From NCBI GenBank assembly GCA_000170815.1, contig ABCO01000006.1, positions 62,001-126,000 of the forward strand: a DNA stretch of 64,000 nucleotides, given 5' to 3'. The DNA is from an unidentified eubacterium SCB49 (GTDB lineage: Bacteria > Bacteroidota > Bacteroidia > Flavobacteriales > Flavobacteriaceae). The first letter of the stretch is position 1; each line of letters starts with the position of its first letter. The notes under the pieces were generated by a model. That model did no database searches and was not told where the DNA came from. It worked only from the letters and a program-made list of their open reading frames with translations. Shown piece after piece: positions 45,353-55,432 of this stretch. The position numbers and the translations under genes are program-made.

Positions 45353-46786
45353 TTAGTTTGAGTACCCAGTGTTTTGAACTAGATTAGGGTTTGTATCTAA
45401 TGCTGTTTGAGGAAAAGGTAATTGGAATAAGAAACTTCCAGCTGGTAAATTTAATCTTTCAGAAGGAGTACCACTTCCGTCAGCAAATTCACCTGTACTT
45501 GGTCTTTCGATTCCTAAACCTCTTCTTTTAATGTCAAAGAAGTGTTGGTATTCAAAAGCAAATTCTAATCTTCTTTCTAAGAAAATAGCAGCTTCTAAAG
45601 CACTACCAGTTTCACTTCCTGGTGCAGTATCGTAACGTTGAGATCTAACAGCGTTTAATGCTGTTAAAGCAGGACCTTCTTGACCAAGTCTGTATAGTGC
45701 TTCAGCTCTATTTAACTTTGCTTCAGAAGCTCTAAAGATTTTGTAATCTACTTCTCCATTGTTTTGACCTGCACGTCCAAATAATTTAATGATAGCATTG
45801 TAGTCACCAAATGAGTTAGTTGCAGTAGCAATATATGCTGTTTTTCTAATATCATTATTACTATATAGATCAAATAATTCACTAGATACTGCATATTCAG
45901 GAATAATACTTGTTAATGGACCTTGACTCCAAGTTACACCAATTTGGTTTCCTAAAATTGGAGTTGCATTAGGGATAAAGAATACTAAACCATCTTGATT
46001 TTCATCAGCCCATATACCTGTGAAGTTGTCACGAGTTGCAACAGTTGCAGTTACAGCTCCAGCAGCATTTGCTGCTTTTTGCCATTCTCCCATGTATAAG
46101 TATACTCTAGATAATAAGATGTTTACAGCATCTCTATTCATTCTACCGTCATCATTTGTTTCATTGATGTTAGCTACAGCTTCTGTTAAGTCTGTTACGA
46201 TAAAATCGTATACTTCACCAACTGTATTTCTAGCTGGTTCAATGTTTGGATCAGCTTCAAAAACATAAGCAACACCTAAGCTACTGTTAGCATCTGCAGA
46301 TTGAGTAGGTATTTTACCCCAGAAAGTAACAAGGTTAAAATGAGCAAGAGCACGTAATGCTTTAGCTTCAGCAACAACATTTGCTTTGTTGTCTCCTTCA
46401 AATCCTGTAGCAAAAGATAATAGTTGGTTTGCGCGGTATATTAATGAATAGTTGTTGCTATACATTGTAGTTAACGTTGCGTTTCCATCGTAATCATATC
46501 TGTGTAGATATGCTTTTGTACCTCTACCTGCTTGTGCAAGTGTTACGTTGTCTGTTAATACATCTGGTGCACTTAACATTGATCCACCATCACCAGACCC
46601 ATAGTGTCCATCAAGAGTAAGTGCAGAATATACACCTCTTATCGCGTTTTCAAAATCTGCTGCTGTAGCAAACGCATTCTCAGTACCAAACGCGTCATAT
46701 GGTACTTGTTCTAAATTGTCTTCACAAGAAACTATAGCTCCTAGTGTTAAAAGACAAATTGAAATTTTACTTATTATATTTTTCAT
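45353..46786 (-). CDS. RagB/SusD-family nutrient-binding lipoprotein, locus 2
   Basis: A 477-residue surface lipoprotein partnering the SusC gene upstream. Lipobox IVSC (Cys21). The RagB/SusD fold is clear: AFATAADFENAIRGVYSALT, AKALRALAHFNLVTFWGKIP, the helix EARALYRLGQ-like KLNRAEALYRLGQEGPA, and EYQHFFDIKRRGLG with the terminal LPFPQTALDTNPNLVQN. It belongs to the classical SusD group, distinct from the SusD-like_2 type of locus 1, so the two loci probably take up different ligands. Confidence 0.94.
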   Translation of the reverse strand: MKNIISKISICLLTLGAIVSCEDNLEQVPYDAFGTENAFATAADFENAIRGVYSALTLDGHYGSGDGGSMLSAPDVLTDNVTLAQAGRGTKAYLHRYDYDGNATLTTMYSNNYSLIYRANQLLSFATGFEGDNKANVVAEAKALRALAHFNLVTFWGKIPTQSADANSSLGVAYVFEADPNIEPARNTVGEVYDFIVTDLTEAVANINETNDDGRMNRDAVNILLSRVYLYMGEWQKAANAAGAVTATVATRDNFTGIWADENQDGLVFFIPNATPILGNQIGVTWSQGPLTSIIPEYAVSSELFDLYSNNDIRKTAYIATATNSFGDYNAIIKLFGRAGQNNGEVDYKIFRASEAKLNRAEALYRLGQEGPALTALNAVRSQRYDTAPGSETGSALEAAIFLERRLEFAFEYQHFFDIKRRGLGIERPSTGEFADGSGTPSERLNLPAGSFLFQLPFPQTALDTNPNLVQNTGYSN

Positions 46787-46805
46787 TGTATTGCTTTTTT
46801 TTAAA

Positions 46806-49800
46806 TTAAAGTCCGATATCTACACCTATTTGGTAAGACTTTGTATTAGGGTAACTATAAAGTGTTAATTCACCAGGCGCTACTGAATCTGCAAAACTAA
46901 TCGTTTCACCTGAAGAGATACCTACTTCTGGATCACCGTAAAAGTCAGAGAATGTTAATAGGTTTTGACCTTGTACATAAATTCTTAAAGAGCTTAAGAA
47001 TGTTTTATCCATAACAGCTTTATCAAAGTTGTAAGAAAGTGTTACGTTTCTTAATCTTAAGTAATCACCTTTAGTTAAAAATCTATCTGAAGCAATTACT
47101 TCATCAATGTATAATGGGCTAGGGTGCACGTTAGTGTCTCCTGGGTTTTGCCAGTAGTTAAATGCACTAGTAGCTTGATTAGCTCCTATTAAAGCACCAT
47201 CAGAGTTTAAGTTAGCTTGAACTTGGTCATTAATCCAGTTTCCAGTTTTGAAAACAAAGTCTGTTCTTAAACCAAAGCCTTTGTAACGAATGTTACTGTA
47301 AAAACCACCTTCTTTATCAGCAATTGTAGATTTTCCTTGTAAAACTCTATCAGTATCACCGTCAATCTCATCAGAGAATACTGTTTCACCTTCTGCATTT
47401 AAGTATTGAGGACGACCAGTTGCTGGATCAACACCTGCATAACGTACTAAGTAGTGTTCATTAATTTTAGAACCTTCTCTGTATAAAATGTTAAATGCAT
47501 TTGGAGTTACGTCTTCACCATCAGGTAATTCAACGATTTCTGTGTCAAGTAAGATAATGTTACCACCTACAGTCCAAGTTAAATTTTCACCTCTAATGAT
47601 ATCTCCACTTAATGAAAGTTCTAAACCTTTGTTTTGAATTTTACCTAAGTTATCTGTTACAGAGAAAATACCTGATTCAGCTGCTCTTGGTACATCAAAA
47701 AGAAGATCTTCTGTATCTCTAATAAAGTAATCAGTAACAAAACGTAATCTGTTTTGGAACATGTTTAATTCTAAACCTACGTTTGTTGTAGTAGTAGTTT
47801 CCCATTGTAATAAAGGGTTAGCGATATTATCAGGAATAGTAGAAGAACCACCTGGGTAAGAACCAAATCCTACAGTACCTTGTGATGCATATCTGCTAAT
47901 ACCAGATCTGTTACCTACAGTACCGTATGCTCCTCTTAATTTGAAGTCATTTACTGCGTCTACGTCAAAAAAGTTTTCTTTAGCAATGTTCCAACCTGCA
48001 GATACACTGTAGAATAAACCATACTGCTCATCATCACCGAAGTTAGAAGAAGCATCGTAACGTGCAGAAGCAGAAGCTAAATAACGCTCATCATAATCAT
48101 AATCTGCAAATAAACCGTAAGAAACTAAAGCTAATTTACTTCTAGTTGTAGAACCATCTGTAACTTGTGCTGCGTTAGATTGTGTACTTAATAATGCAGA
48201 AGGGAATCCTATACTACGTACAGTATATGATCTTGCTTCAGCTATGTTGTATTCGTATAAACCTAATATGTTTAAGTTGTTTTTTTCTCCGTTTAAGTTG
48301 TAGCTTAAAGAGTTAGAGATAGTCATGTCAGATAAATAAGAACCAAAATCTAATTTGTTTCCAGGGTTATCAGCATCTCCAATTAAACTGTCAAGTATTC
48401 CACCTGGCTTAGAGTAACCGTCTGTACGAGTAGTAAGACCATTTAAAGCTGCAGAAAAGTTATAAGTGAAATGATCGCTTAAACGAACTGCTGCTGTAGC
48501 ACTTGCTAATAAGTTGTTGTTGTAATCAACAGAAGGCTCAGATAATAATGCTCCTCTTACGTTAAAAGAAGTTGTTGTTGGTGAGTATATTGGGTTTCCA
48601 CTTTCATCATAAGTAACATTTCCATTCTCATCTAAAACAAATTCTGTTTCGTAAGGATTGTAATCTGCCATTGCTCTGAATGGGTTTTGCATGTTGTTTC
48701 TATCTCTTGGCTCATCACTTGAAGAACGAGAGTAACCAACATTAACACCAATTGTTAACCATTCTTTAGCGTCAATGTTTAAGTTCAAACGAGCGTTTGT
48801 TCTTTCATATCCACTTAGTTGGTCAATAATACCTGTGTTTCTGTCATGTCCTGCAGAGAAGAAGTAATCTACTTTGTCAGCACCACCAGATACAGAGAAG
48901 TTGTTGCTTTGAATAAATCCGTTTCTTAAGATAAGATCAGACCAGTCTGTTTGATTGTCTAATAAAAATTGACGCTCTTCACTTCCTGGTAAAGTTGTTA
49001 CACCTGGTAATGGACCTGCTGCGTTAACTCCTAAAGCATTTAATTCAGCTTCGTATTGAAGTTTTTGTTCCGCATTCATTAAGTCATAGTTAGGTGCGAT
49101 TCTTTCAGAATAACCTGTTCTAGAACTAATTCTTACTTGAGCATCGTTATTTCTTTTACCACCTTTTGTTGTAATTACAACTACACCATTTGCACCACGT
49201 GAACCGTATCTTGCAGTAGTTGCAGCATCTTTAAGGATAGTAATGTTTTCAATGTCTTCATTAGCTATTCCTCCAAGATCTTCTTCTCTAATTGGAGCAC
49301 CATCTACTAAGTATAATGGTGAAGATGCACCTGCTGTTAAAGATCCTGTACCTCTAATACGTACAAAGGCTCCTTGACCAGGCTTACCGTTAGCTGCTGT
49401 TACTTGTACACCAGCTGCTTTACCTTGTAGTAAGTTATCTACACTTGTTGTAGGACTTAACTCAGATATTTCAGAAGCTGAAATCGAAACAACTGCAGAT
49501 GTCTGTGTTGTTTGATTTTTTCTAGAATAACCAGTAATAACTACTTGATCTAATGCTGCACCAGGAACAAGGTCTACATTTATTACGTTTGAAGCTGTAA
49601 CCGGTATTTCTTGGTCACCAAAACCTACATACGTAAAAAGTAATGTTTGTCCTACTGAAGCGCTGATAGAGTAATTACCATCAAAGTCTGTTTGTGTACC
49701 CGTGTTTGTACCTTTAATAACTACGTTAGCTCCCGGTAAAGGAAGTCCACTGTCGTCATTAACCGTACCGGTTACTGTTTTCTGCTGGGCGAACGATAGT

Positions 49801-49853
49801 TGCACAACAAGCACTAGTAAAAGCGCTAAAATTCCACTAAATTTTGTTTTCAT
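46806..49853 (-). CDS. SusC/RagA-family TonB-linked outer-membrane transporter, locus 2
   Basis: A 1015-residue TonB-dependent transporter. Signal peptide ends QLSFAQ; carboxypeptidase-like regulatory domain follows (VTGTVNDDSGLPLPGANV, GTQTDFDGNYSI), then a TonB-box-like LDQVVITGYSRKNQ, a plug (about 125-240, FVRIRGTGSLTAGASSPLYL) and the barrel ending YQIGVDIGL. No STN domain. The loop regions differ strongly from the SusC of locus 1 (about 45 kb region), so this is not a fresh duplication. A plausible promoter sits at 49882-49912. Confidence 0.94.
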   Translation of the reverse strand: MKTKFSGILALLLVLVVQLSFAQQKTVTGTVNDDSGLPLPGANVVIKGTNTGTQTDFDGNYSISASVGQTLLFTYVGFGDQEIPVTASNVINVDLVPGAALDQVVITGYSRKNQTTQTSAVVSISASEISELSPTTSVDNLLQGKAAGVQVTAANGKPGQGAFVRIRGTGSLTAGASSPLYLVDGAPIREEDLGGIANEDIENITILKDAATTARYGSRGANGVVVITTKGGKRNNDAQVRISSRTGYSERIAPNYDLMNAEQKLQYEAELNALGVNAAGPLPGVTTLPGSEERQFLLDNQTDWSDLILRNGFIQSNNFSVSGGADKVDYFFSAGHDRNTGIIDQLSGYERTNARLNLNIDAKEWLTIGVNVGYSRSSSDEPRDRNNMQNPFRAMADYNPYETEFVLDENGNVTYDESGNPIYSPTTTSFNVRGALLSEPSVDYNNNLLASATAAVRLSDHFTYNFSAALNGLTTRTDGYSKPGGILDSLIGDADNPGNKLDFGSYLSDMTISNSLSYNLNGEKNNLNILGLYEYNIAEARSYTVRSIGFPSALLSTQSNAAQVTDGSTTRSKLALVSYGLFADYDYDERYLASASARYDASSNFGDDEQYGLFYSVSAGWNIAKENFFDVDAVNDFKLRGAYGTVGNRSGISRYASQGTVGFGSYPGGSSTIPDNIANPLLQWETTTTTNVGLELNMFQNRLRFVTDYFIRDTEDLLFDVPRAAESGIFSVTDNLGKIQNKGLELSLSGDIIRGENLTWTVGGNIILLDTEIVELPDGEDVTPNAFNILYREGSKINEHYLVRYAGVDPATGRPQYLNAEGETVFSDEIDGDTDRVLQGKSTIADKEGGFYSNIRYKGFGLRTDFVFKTGNWINDQVQANLNSDGALIGANQATSAFNYWQNPGDTNVHPSPLYIDEVIASDRFLTKGDYLRLRNVTLSYNFDKAVMDKTFLSSLRIYVQGQNLLTFSDFYGDPEVGISSGETISFADSVAPGELTLYSYPNTKSYQIGVDIGL

Positions 49854-49881
49854 GTTATAAATTATTTGAATTAGCCAGCTC

Positions 49882-49912
49882 CAAAAGTCTTAATAAAATT
49901 ATAACTACACAA
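49882..49912 (-). promoter_or_regulatory. Putative promoter of uptake locus 2
   Basis: Minus strand: TTG (49910-49912), 20 bases, then GACTTTTG (49882-49889), one mismatch to TAnnTTTG. The leader to the SusC ATG would be about 25 bases. Confidence 0.45.
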
Positions 49913-49964
49913 CTTTTTTAACTTAAATTTAGATTTATTTGATATTATAAATGAGTATGATAAT

Positions 49965-51665
49965 TTAAAATGTAGTGATAAGACTAAGGTGAATCTTAAG
50001 GTCTGTAAAAGTTAAATCTTGTCCTTTTATTTTTCCGTTTGCAATTGAGAATTTTAGCAATCCTGTTTTTGTGTAAAACCCAGTTCCAAGTCCAAAACTG
50101 TAAAGTTGGTTTTTTGTTTTGGTTTTTTGGTTTTCTATATATCCTAAGTCCAGTATGTTATGAAGATATAGTAATCTGTTTAGTCTAAGTCTATATTCTG
50201 TATTTAATGTTGTGAAGAGTGATGTTTCGATTGTACTTTCATTAAATCCCCTGATACTGTTTATTCCTCCTATTCTGTATAGTTCGTTTGTAGTGTAGGT
50301 TTCACTATCTAGTATTCCTGTTAAATTTTGAATATAAATAGAGTTTTTATCATTTAAGTTTATGATGTATGAAATATTTGATTGCAGGGATAGTTGTTTT
50401 TCTTTGTCTTCTGTTGTTGTTTTTGTTCCAGTTCCTACTTGTATTCCAAATTTTGTTTTTACTGGAAATAATTCATCATCTTGATAATACTTCCATTCAG
50501 TTCCTATTGCGATTTCTTTTTTCTTAAATGCTATTAGGTCTGTTTCTTGTGATGTTTCTTCAGAGAGTATTGTTGAGTTGATGTCTGAATATGAAATTGT
50601 TCCTTTGGCGTTAGGATTTATTTGATAATGTATTCCGGCTACTTGTTCTGTTGTCGAAAATATTTCTGCTTGTCTAAATATCTCTAAACCTAAATCGATT
50701 CCTATTGGAGTTTTAAAAATATAGGGGAGGGTTGTGTTTATTTTTAATTCTTGTTGGTCGTTACCGTCAGACTTATAATTTAGTGTTAGTGTTTCTCCAA
50801 AATTAAGATTATTGTTTAGTTGTAGATTTAAATAACCGGTGAGAATAATCTTGTTTGTGTTTTCGTCGGTGTTAAATCCAATAATTCCATCAAAATTATT
50901 GCTGTTTTGTTTTTCTATATATAGGTATAGTGAAGTTCTTTTGTTTTTAAATAGTACTTCAGGTTGTTTTGTTGAATTTGCAAAAGTTAGTGAGTTTATT
51001 GAAATATTTCCTTTTTCAATTTTTTCTTTATTGAAAATGATTCCTTTTTTTAATCCTGCTAGATATTTTAAGTATGATTTAGGAAAATTATCATATCCTT
51101 TAATTATTATACTGTCAATTGTTCTTTTGCTTTTTTGTTTGTTTACGAGTTTTGCTGAGAGTGTGTTTTTGTTTTTTTTAAATTGTGTGAGGTAGGTTTT
51201 TGCAAATGCGTCTCCTTTTTTTGTAAGATAGTTGTTTAGTTTAGAGAGGGTGTTTTCAACTTCGGAAATTTGAATAGTAAATGAATTTTCGGTCTGACTG
51301 TTTGTTATTTTAGAAATTTCTTCCTTACTGAAAATATCATTATCATAGCTAATTGTTATTGTTTCAAATTTTCGTCCTAAATAATATTGTGCTTTATATG
51401 TGTTGATCTCAGTTTCTTGTTTTGTTATTTTTAATAGTCTTGAGTCTATATATCCAGACTTTTGAATTTCGTCTAATATTCTGGTTGACTCTTTTTCTAA
51501 TTCTATGTAAGTAGAAAATGTTTCTTCTGGATTAATTTGTGTTATTAATTCTTCGGGAATGTTTTCTTCAGTTTCTATGATTAGGTTTAATTTTTGTGCC
51601 TTGATTTCATTTATAGAAAAGGCATACATATATAGGAGTAGTGTTGTGTAAATAATTCGTTTCAA
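49965..51665 (-). CDS. Omp85/TamA-like outer-membrane protein
   Basis: A 566-residue protein with a signal peptide (MKRIIYTTLLLYMYAFSI, ending IKAQ). About 200 N-terminal residues look like two or three POTRA-like alpha/beta units (FPKSYLKYLAGLKKGIIFNKEKIEKG in part: KSYLKYLAGLKKGIIFN). The C-terminal half is a barrel with the Omp85 signature GGINSIRGFNEST. It is shorter than TamL and not lipid-anchored. Start TTG 51665 gives the cleanest signal peptide; TTG 51704 is also open. Its client is unknown; it sits upstream of the SusCD locus but no shared transcript is shown. Confidence 0.78.
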   Translation of the reverse strand: MKRIIYTTLLLYMYAFSINEIKAQKLNLIIETEENIPEELITQINPEETFSTYIELEKESTRILDEIQKSGYIDSRLLKITKQETEINTYKAQYYLGRKFETITISYDNDIFSKEEISKITNSQTENSFTIQISEVENTLSKLNNYLTKKGDAFAKTYLTQFKKNKNTLSAKLVNKQKSKRTIDSIIIKGYDNFPKSYLKYLAGLKKGIIFNKEKIEKGNISINSLTFANSTKQPEVLFKNKRTSLYLYIEKQNSNNFDGIIGFNTDENTNKIILTGYLNLQLNNNLNFGETLTLNYKSDGNDQQELKINTTLPYIFKTPIGIDLGLEIFRQAEIFSTTEQVAGIHYQINPNAKGTISYSDINSTILSEETSQETDLIAFKKKEIAIGTEWKYYQDDELFPVKTKFGIQVGTGTKTTTEDKEKQLSLQSNISYIINLNDKNSIYIQNLTGILDSETYTTNELYRIGGINSIRGFNESTIETSLFTTLNTEYRLRLNRLLYLHNILDLGYIENQKTKTKNQLYSFGLGTGFYTKTGLLKFSIANGKIKGQDLTFTDLKIHLSLITTF

Positions 51666-51763
51666 GAATGTTTGTGTTTTGTGGATAAAGCTAACGTTAA
51701 CCAAAGTATTTTCATATATTTTTCATTGAAAATAAAAAAGTGTAAAAAAAAATAGGTCAAGAG

Positions 51764-51794
51764 TTTGATTAATAGGTAAATATTTATATTTTTG
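51764..51794 (+). promoter_or_regulatory. Promoter of rpsL-rpsG-fusA-rpsJ
   Basis: TTTG (51764-51767), exactly 19 bases, then TATTTTTG (51787-51794): a full match to the Bacteroidota promoter consensus. A 55-base leader follows, with a small hairpin CCCAT/ATGGG at 51799-51813. Confidence 0.75.
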
Positions 51795-51849
51795 CACGCC
51801 CATAAATAATGGGAAAATTATATTTAATTAATAGTAACAAGGATATTAT

Positions 51850-52224
51850 ATGCCAACTATTTCACAATTAGTACGAAAAGGAAGGACCAAAATAACCAAG
51901 AAGTCTAAATCGGCTGCTTTGGATTCGTGCCCGCAACGCCGCGGTGTTTGTACGCGTGTATATACCACTACTCCTAAAAAACCTAACTCAGCAATGCGTA
52001 AAGTAGCGCGTGTAAGGTTAACAAATGGAAAAGAGGTAAACGCTTACATCGGAGGTGAAGGACACAATCTACAAGAACACTCGATAGTATTGGTTAGAGG
52101 TGGAAGGGTAAAAGATTTGCCAGGAGTTAGATACCACATCGTTCGTGGAGCTTTAGATACCGCCGGTGTCGACGGAAGAACGCAACGTAGGTCTAAGTAT
52201 GGTGCAAAACGCCCAAAGAAGTAA
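51850..52224 (+). CDS. rpsL: 30S ribosomal protein S12
   Basis: Full-length S12 (124 residues), at the decoding centre. The conserved [11 protein letters not shown] and [13 protein letters not shown] segments are present; the positions where streptomycin resistance mutations arise (Lys43 and the Lys in GRVKD) are wild-type lysine. It is the first gene of the str-type operon; a clear promoter lies upstream. Confidence 0.98.
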   Translation: MPTISQLVRKGRTKITKKSKSAALDSCPQRRGVCTRVYTTTPKKPNSAMRKVARVRLTNGKEVNAYIGGEGHNLQEHSIVLVRGGRVKDLPGVRYHIVRGALDTAGVDGRTQRRSKYGAKRPKK

Positions 52225-52249
52225 TTTTAAACTTATTTAAAACGAAGAA

Positions 52250-52726
52250 ATGAGAAAAAGAGCAGCCAAAAAAAGACCGCTTTTACCAGATCCAAGATTT
52301 AACGATCAATTGGTGACACGTTTTGTTAATAACATGATGTGGGATGGTAAGAAGTCTACGGCTTTTAAAGTTTTTTATGATGCAATAGACATTGTAGAAG
52401 AGAAGAAAACAGATGATGAGAAAACTGCATTAGAGACATGGAAAGATGCTTTGTCTAATGTGATGCCTCACGTAGAGGTTCGTAGTCGCCGTGTAGGTGG
52501 TGCAACGTTCCAGATACCAATGCAAATACGTGCAGATCGTAAAATATCTACTGCTATGAAGTGGTTGATAGGTTATGCTCGTAAGCGTAATGAAAAGTCA
52601 ATGGCGCAAAAACTTGCGGCAGAGATTCTTGCAGCGAGTAAAGAAGAAGGTGCGGCAGTTAAAAAGCGTACTGATACACATAAGATGGCTGAAGCAAATA
52701 AAGCATTCTCACACTTTAGATTCTAA
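52250..52726 (+). CDS. rpsG: 30S ribosomal protein S7
   Basis: Full-length S7 (158 residues), which nucleates assembly of the 16S 3' major domain and contacts tRNA in the E site. Conserved [18 protein letters not shown] and WLIGYARKR are present. It lies 25 bases after rpsL and 5 before fusA. Confidence 0.98.
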   Translation: MRKRAAKKRPLLPDPRFNDQLVTRFVNNMMWDGKKSTAFKVFYDAIDIVEEKKTDDEKTALETWKDALSNVMPHVEVRSRRVGGATFQIPMQIRADRKISTAMKWLIGYARKRNEKSMAQKLAAEILAASKEEGAAVKKRTDTHKMAEANKAFSHFRF

Positions 52727-52731
52727 CAGAA

Positions 52732-54858
52732 ATGGCAAGAGATTTAAAATTCACAAGAAACATAGGAATTGCGGCTCATATTGATGCTGGTAAAACAACA
52801 ACAACAGAGCGTGTTCTTTATTATACTGGAGTTTCCCATAAAATTGGTGAAGTACATGATGGTGCTGCAACTATGGACTGGATGGAGCAAGAGCAGGAGC
52901 GTGGTATTACAATTACTTCTGCTGCTACTACTTGTACTTGGCAGTTTCCTTTAGAAAATGCACAGCCTACTCCTGATACAAAAGGTTATCACTTTAATAT
53001 TATTGATACTCCTGGTCACGTTGATTTTACTGTTGAAGTAAATAGATCTTTACGTGTATTAGATGGATTGGTATTTTTGTTTAGTGCAGTTGATGGTGTT
53101 GAGCCTCAGTCTGAAACTAACTGGAGATTAGCTGATAATTACAAAGTGCCTAGAATTGGTTTTGTAAACAAAATGGACCGTCAGGGTTCTGATTTTTTAG
53201 GTGTTTGTCAGCAGGTTAAAGATATGTTGAAGTCTAATGCTGTGCCAATTGTGTTAAACATTGGTGATGAGGAAGACTTTAAAGGTATCATTGATTTAGT
53301 AAAAAACCGTGCGATTGTTTGGCATGATGAAACTCAAGGGGCAACTTTTGATGTTATTGAAATTCCAGATGATTTAAAAGCGGAAGCAAAGAAGTATCGT
53401 GGTCTTCTTATTGAAGAGGTTGCTGCGTATGACGAGAATTTGCTTGAAAAATATATGGAAGATGAAGATTCTATTACTGAAGAAGAAGTGCATGCTGCAC
53501 TTAGAGCTGCGGTAATGGATATGGCTATTATTCCAATGATTTGTGGTTCTGCATTTAAAAACAAAGGTGTTCAGTTTCTATTAGATGCTGTATGTCGTTA
53601 CTTGCCTTCTCCTTTAGATAAGGAAGGTATTGTAGGTGTTAATCCAGATACAGAATTAGAAGAGCTTAGAAAGCCAAGTGTTGATGAGCCTTTTGCTGCA
53701 TTAGCATTTAAAATTGCTACTGATCCATTTGTAGGTCGTTTAGCTTTCTTTAGAGCGTATTCAGGTCGTTTAGATGCTGGTTCTTACGTTTTAAATAATC
53801 GCTCAGGTAAAAAAGAGCGTATCTCTCGTATCTATCAAATGCATGCAAATAAGCAAAATGCTATTGATTTTATTGAGGCGGGTGATATTGGAGCTGCTGT
53901 TGGTTTTAAGTCTATTAAAACAGGTGATACTTTATCGTCACAAGAGCATCCTATTATTTTAGAGTCTATGGACTTTCCAGATCCAGTAATTGGTATCGCG
54001 GTTGAGCCTAAGACTAAAGCTGATGTTGATAAATTAGGTATTGGGCTTGCTAAATTAGCAGAAGAAGATCCTACGTTTACAGTTCGTTCTGATGAGTCTT
54101 CAGGTCAAACTATTATATCTGGAATGGGTGAACTTCACTTAGATGTAATTGTAGATCGTTTAAAAAGAGAATTTAAAGTAGAGGTTAATCAAGGTCAACC
54201 ACAGGTTGAGTACAAAGAAGCTATTACAAGGTCTGCTGATCATAGAGAGGTTTATAAGAAACAATCTGGTGGTCGTGGTAAGTTTGCTGATATTGTATTT
54301 ACAATAGAGCCTGCTGACGAAGGTGTTGTTGGACTTCAGTTTGAATCTGTAATTAAAGGTGGTAATGTTCCTAAAGAATTTATCCCTTCTATTGAAAAAG
54401 GATTCAAAATGGCAATGGCAAATGGTCCATTAGCTGGATATGAAGTTGATTCAATGAAAGTTACTTTAAAAGATGGATCTTATCACGATGTCGATTCAGA
54501 TCAATTATCTTTTGAGCTTGCGGCAAAACTAGGATTTAAAAACTCTGCAAAAGCAGCTAAAGCTGTAATTATGGAGCCTATTATGAAACTTGAGGTTATT
54601 ACACCTGAAGAAAATATGGGTGATATAGTTGGAGATTTAAATAGAAGACGTGGTCAAGTAAGTGATATGGGAGACAGAGGTGGAGCTAAGACAGTTAAAG
54701 CAACTGTACCGCTTTCTCAGATGTTTGGTTATGTTACTACATTAAGAACATTATCTTCGGGTCGTGCAACATCAACAATGGAATTTTCTCACTACGCAGA
54801 AACTCCTTCTAATATTTCAGAAGAAGTAATCGCTGCAGCAAGAGGAGCTAACGAATAA
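52732..54858 (+). CDS. fusA: Elongation factor G
   Basis: Translational GTPase that drives translocation (708 residues, normal length). G-domain motifs: AHIDAGKT (15-22), [14 protein letters not shown] (92-96) and NKMD (146-149). Domains II-V follow, ending with the RRGQVSDMG region of domain IV/V. As in other Bacteroidota it is followed by rpsJ, not tuf. It could equally be called EF-G1, since a second EF-G elsewhere cannot be ruled out. Confidence 0.98.
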   Translation: MARDLKFTRNIGIAAHIDAGKTTTTERVLYYTGVSHKIGEVHDGAATMDWMEQEQERGITITSAATTCTWQFPLENAQPTPDTKGYHFNIIDTPGHVDFTVEVNRSLRVLDGLVFLFSAVDGVEPQSETNWRLADNYKVPRIGFVNKMDRQGSDFLGVCQQVKDMLKSNAVPIVLNIGDEEDFKGIIDLVKNRAIVWHDETQGATFDVIEIPDDLKAEAKKYRGLLIEEVAAYDENLLEKYMEDEDSITEEEVHAALRAAVMDMAIIPMICGSAFKNKGVQFLLDAVCRYLPSPLDKEGIVGVNPDTELEELRKPSVDEPFAALAFKIATDPFVGRLAFFRAYSGRLDAGSYVLNNRSGKKERISRIYQMHANKQNAIDFIEAGDIGAAVGFKSIKTGDTLSSQEHPIILESMDFPDPVIGIAVEPKTKADVDKLGIGLAKLAEEDPTFTVRSDESSGQTIISGMGELHLDVIVDRLKREFKVEVNQGQPQVEYKEAITRSADHREVYKKQSGGRGKFADIVFTIEPADEGVVGLQFESVIKGGNVPKEFIPSIEKGFKMAMANGPLAGYEVDSMKVTLKDGSYHDVDSDQLSFELAAKLGFKNSAKAAKAVIMEPIMKLEVITPEENMGDIVGDLNRRRGQVSDMGDRGGAKTVKATVPLSQMFGYVTTLRTLSSGRATSTMEFSHYAETPSNISEEVIAAARGANE

Positions 54859-54868
54859 TTTTTCAGCA

Positions 54869-55174
54869 ATGAGTCAAAAAATCAGAATTAAATTAAAATC
54901 ATACGATCATAATTTAGTAGATAAGTCTGCTGAAAAAATCGTAAAGACTGTAAAGAGCACAGGTGCTGCGGTAACTGGACCTATTCCTTTACCAACACAC
55001 AAAAAGATATTTACTGTATTACGTTCTCCACACGTTAATAAGAAAAGTAGAGAGCAGTTTCAATTATCTTCTTATAAGAGATTATTGGATATCTACAGTT
55101 CTTCTTCAAAAACAATTGACGCTCTAATGAAGTTAGAGTTGCCAAGTGGTGTAGAAGTAGAGATCAAGGTCTAA
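54869..55174 (+). CDS. rpsJ: 30S ribosomal protein S10
   Basis: Full-length S10 (101 residues), also known as NusE for its role in antitermination. The conserved [12 protein letters not shown] loop and [20 protein letters not shown] end are present. It ends the str-type unit: a hairpin and an intrinsic terminator follow, separating it from rplC, whereas in E. coli it leads the S10 operon. Confidence 0.97.
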   Translation: MSQKIRIKLKSYDHNLVDKSAEKIVKTVKSTGAAVTGPIPLPTHKKIFTVLRSPHVNKKSREQFQLSSYKRLLDIYSSSSKTIDALMKLELPSGVEVEIKV

Positions 55175-55177
55175 TTT

Positions 55178-55209
55178 TATAAAGAATTCATTATTTTGAA
55201 TTCTTTATA
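55178..55209 (+). other. Perfect hairpin after rpsJ (not a classical terminator)
   Basis: A 13 bp perfect inverted repeat built on ATAAAGAATTCA (55179-55190) and TGAATTCTTTAT (55197-55208) around a 6-base loop, starting 4 bases after the rpsJ stop. No T tract follows, so it may protect the 3' end of the mRNA or be a processing site. Confidence 0.55.
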
Positions 55210-55265
55210 GATCTGTAAAATGTCTTTAACGATGGTTAAAGAAAAACGGTAAACAAAGTAACATT

Positions 55266-55299
55266 CGGGATCGAGTTTATTTTGATCCCGTTTTTTATT
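55266..55299 (+). terminator. Intrinsic terminator between rpsJ and rplC
   Basis: CGGGATC (55266-55272) and GATCCCG (55284-55290) pair around an 11-base loop, followed by six T and then ATT. It should stop transcription from the rpsL promoter before rplC. Confidence 0.7.
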
Positions 55300-55317
55300 A
55301 AATAAAGTTATAGTTTA

Positions 55318-55349
55318 CGCGAAAATGTTAAAGTTTTAGTATTTTCGCG
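55318..55349 (+). promoter_or_regulatory. Putative rplC-operon promoter inside an inverted repeat
   Basis: CGCGAAAAT (55318-55326) and ATTTTCGCG (55341-55349) form a perfect 9 bp inverted repeat with a 14-base spacer. TATTTTCG (55340-55347), one mismatch to TAnnTTTG, lies inside its right arm. About 80 bases of leader follow before rplC, including GAATTT/AAATTC (55381-55386, 55402-55407). Its roles as promoter, operator or leader structure are not distinguishable. Confidence 0.45.
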
Positions 55350-55432
55350 CAAGCTTAATAAAAAGCAATAATCGAAAGAGGAATTTGGGCACCGACGTTC
55401 TAAATTCTAATTTCATAATTTAAATTAAAAAT

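Noticed and set aside
41475..49853. The two SusCD loci as a recent duplication
   Set aside because: The SusD proteins belong to different subgroups and the SusC proteins share only the general family pattern.
50839..51195. An antisense open frame within the Omp85-like gene
   Set aside because: Cysteine- and phenylalanine-rich shadow without homology or start signals.
55178..55209. The 13 bp hairpin after rpsJ as the terminator
   Set aside because: No T tract follows; the stem at 55266-55299 fits a terminator better.
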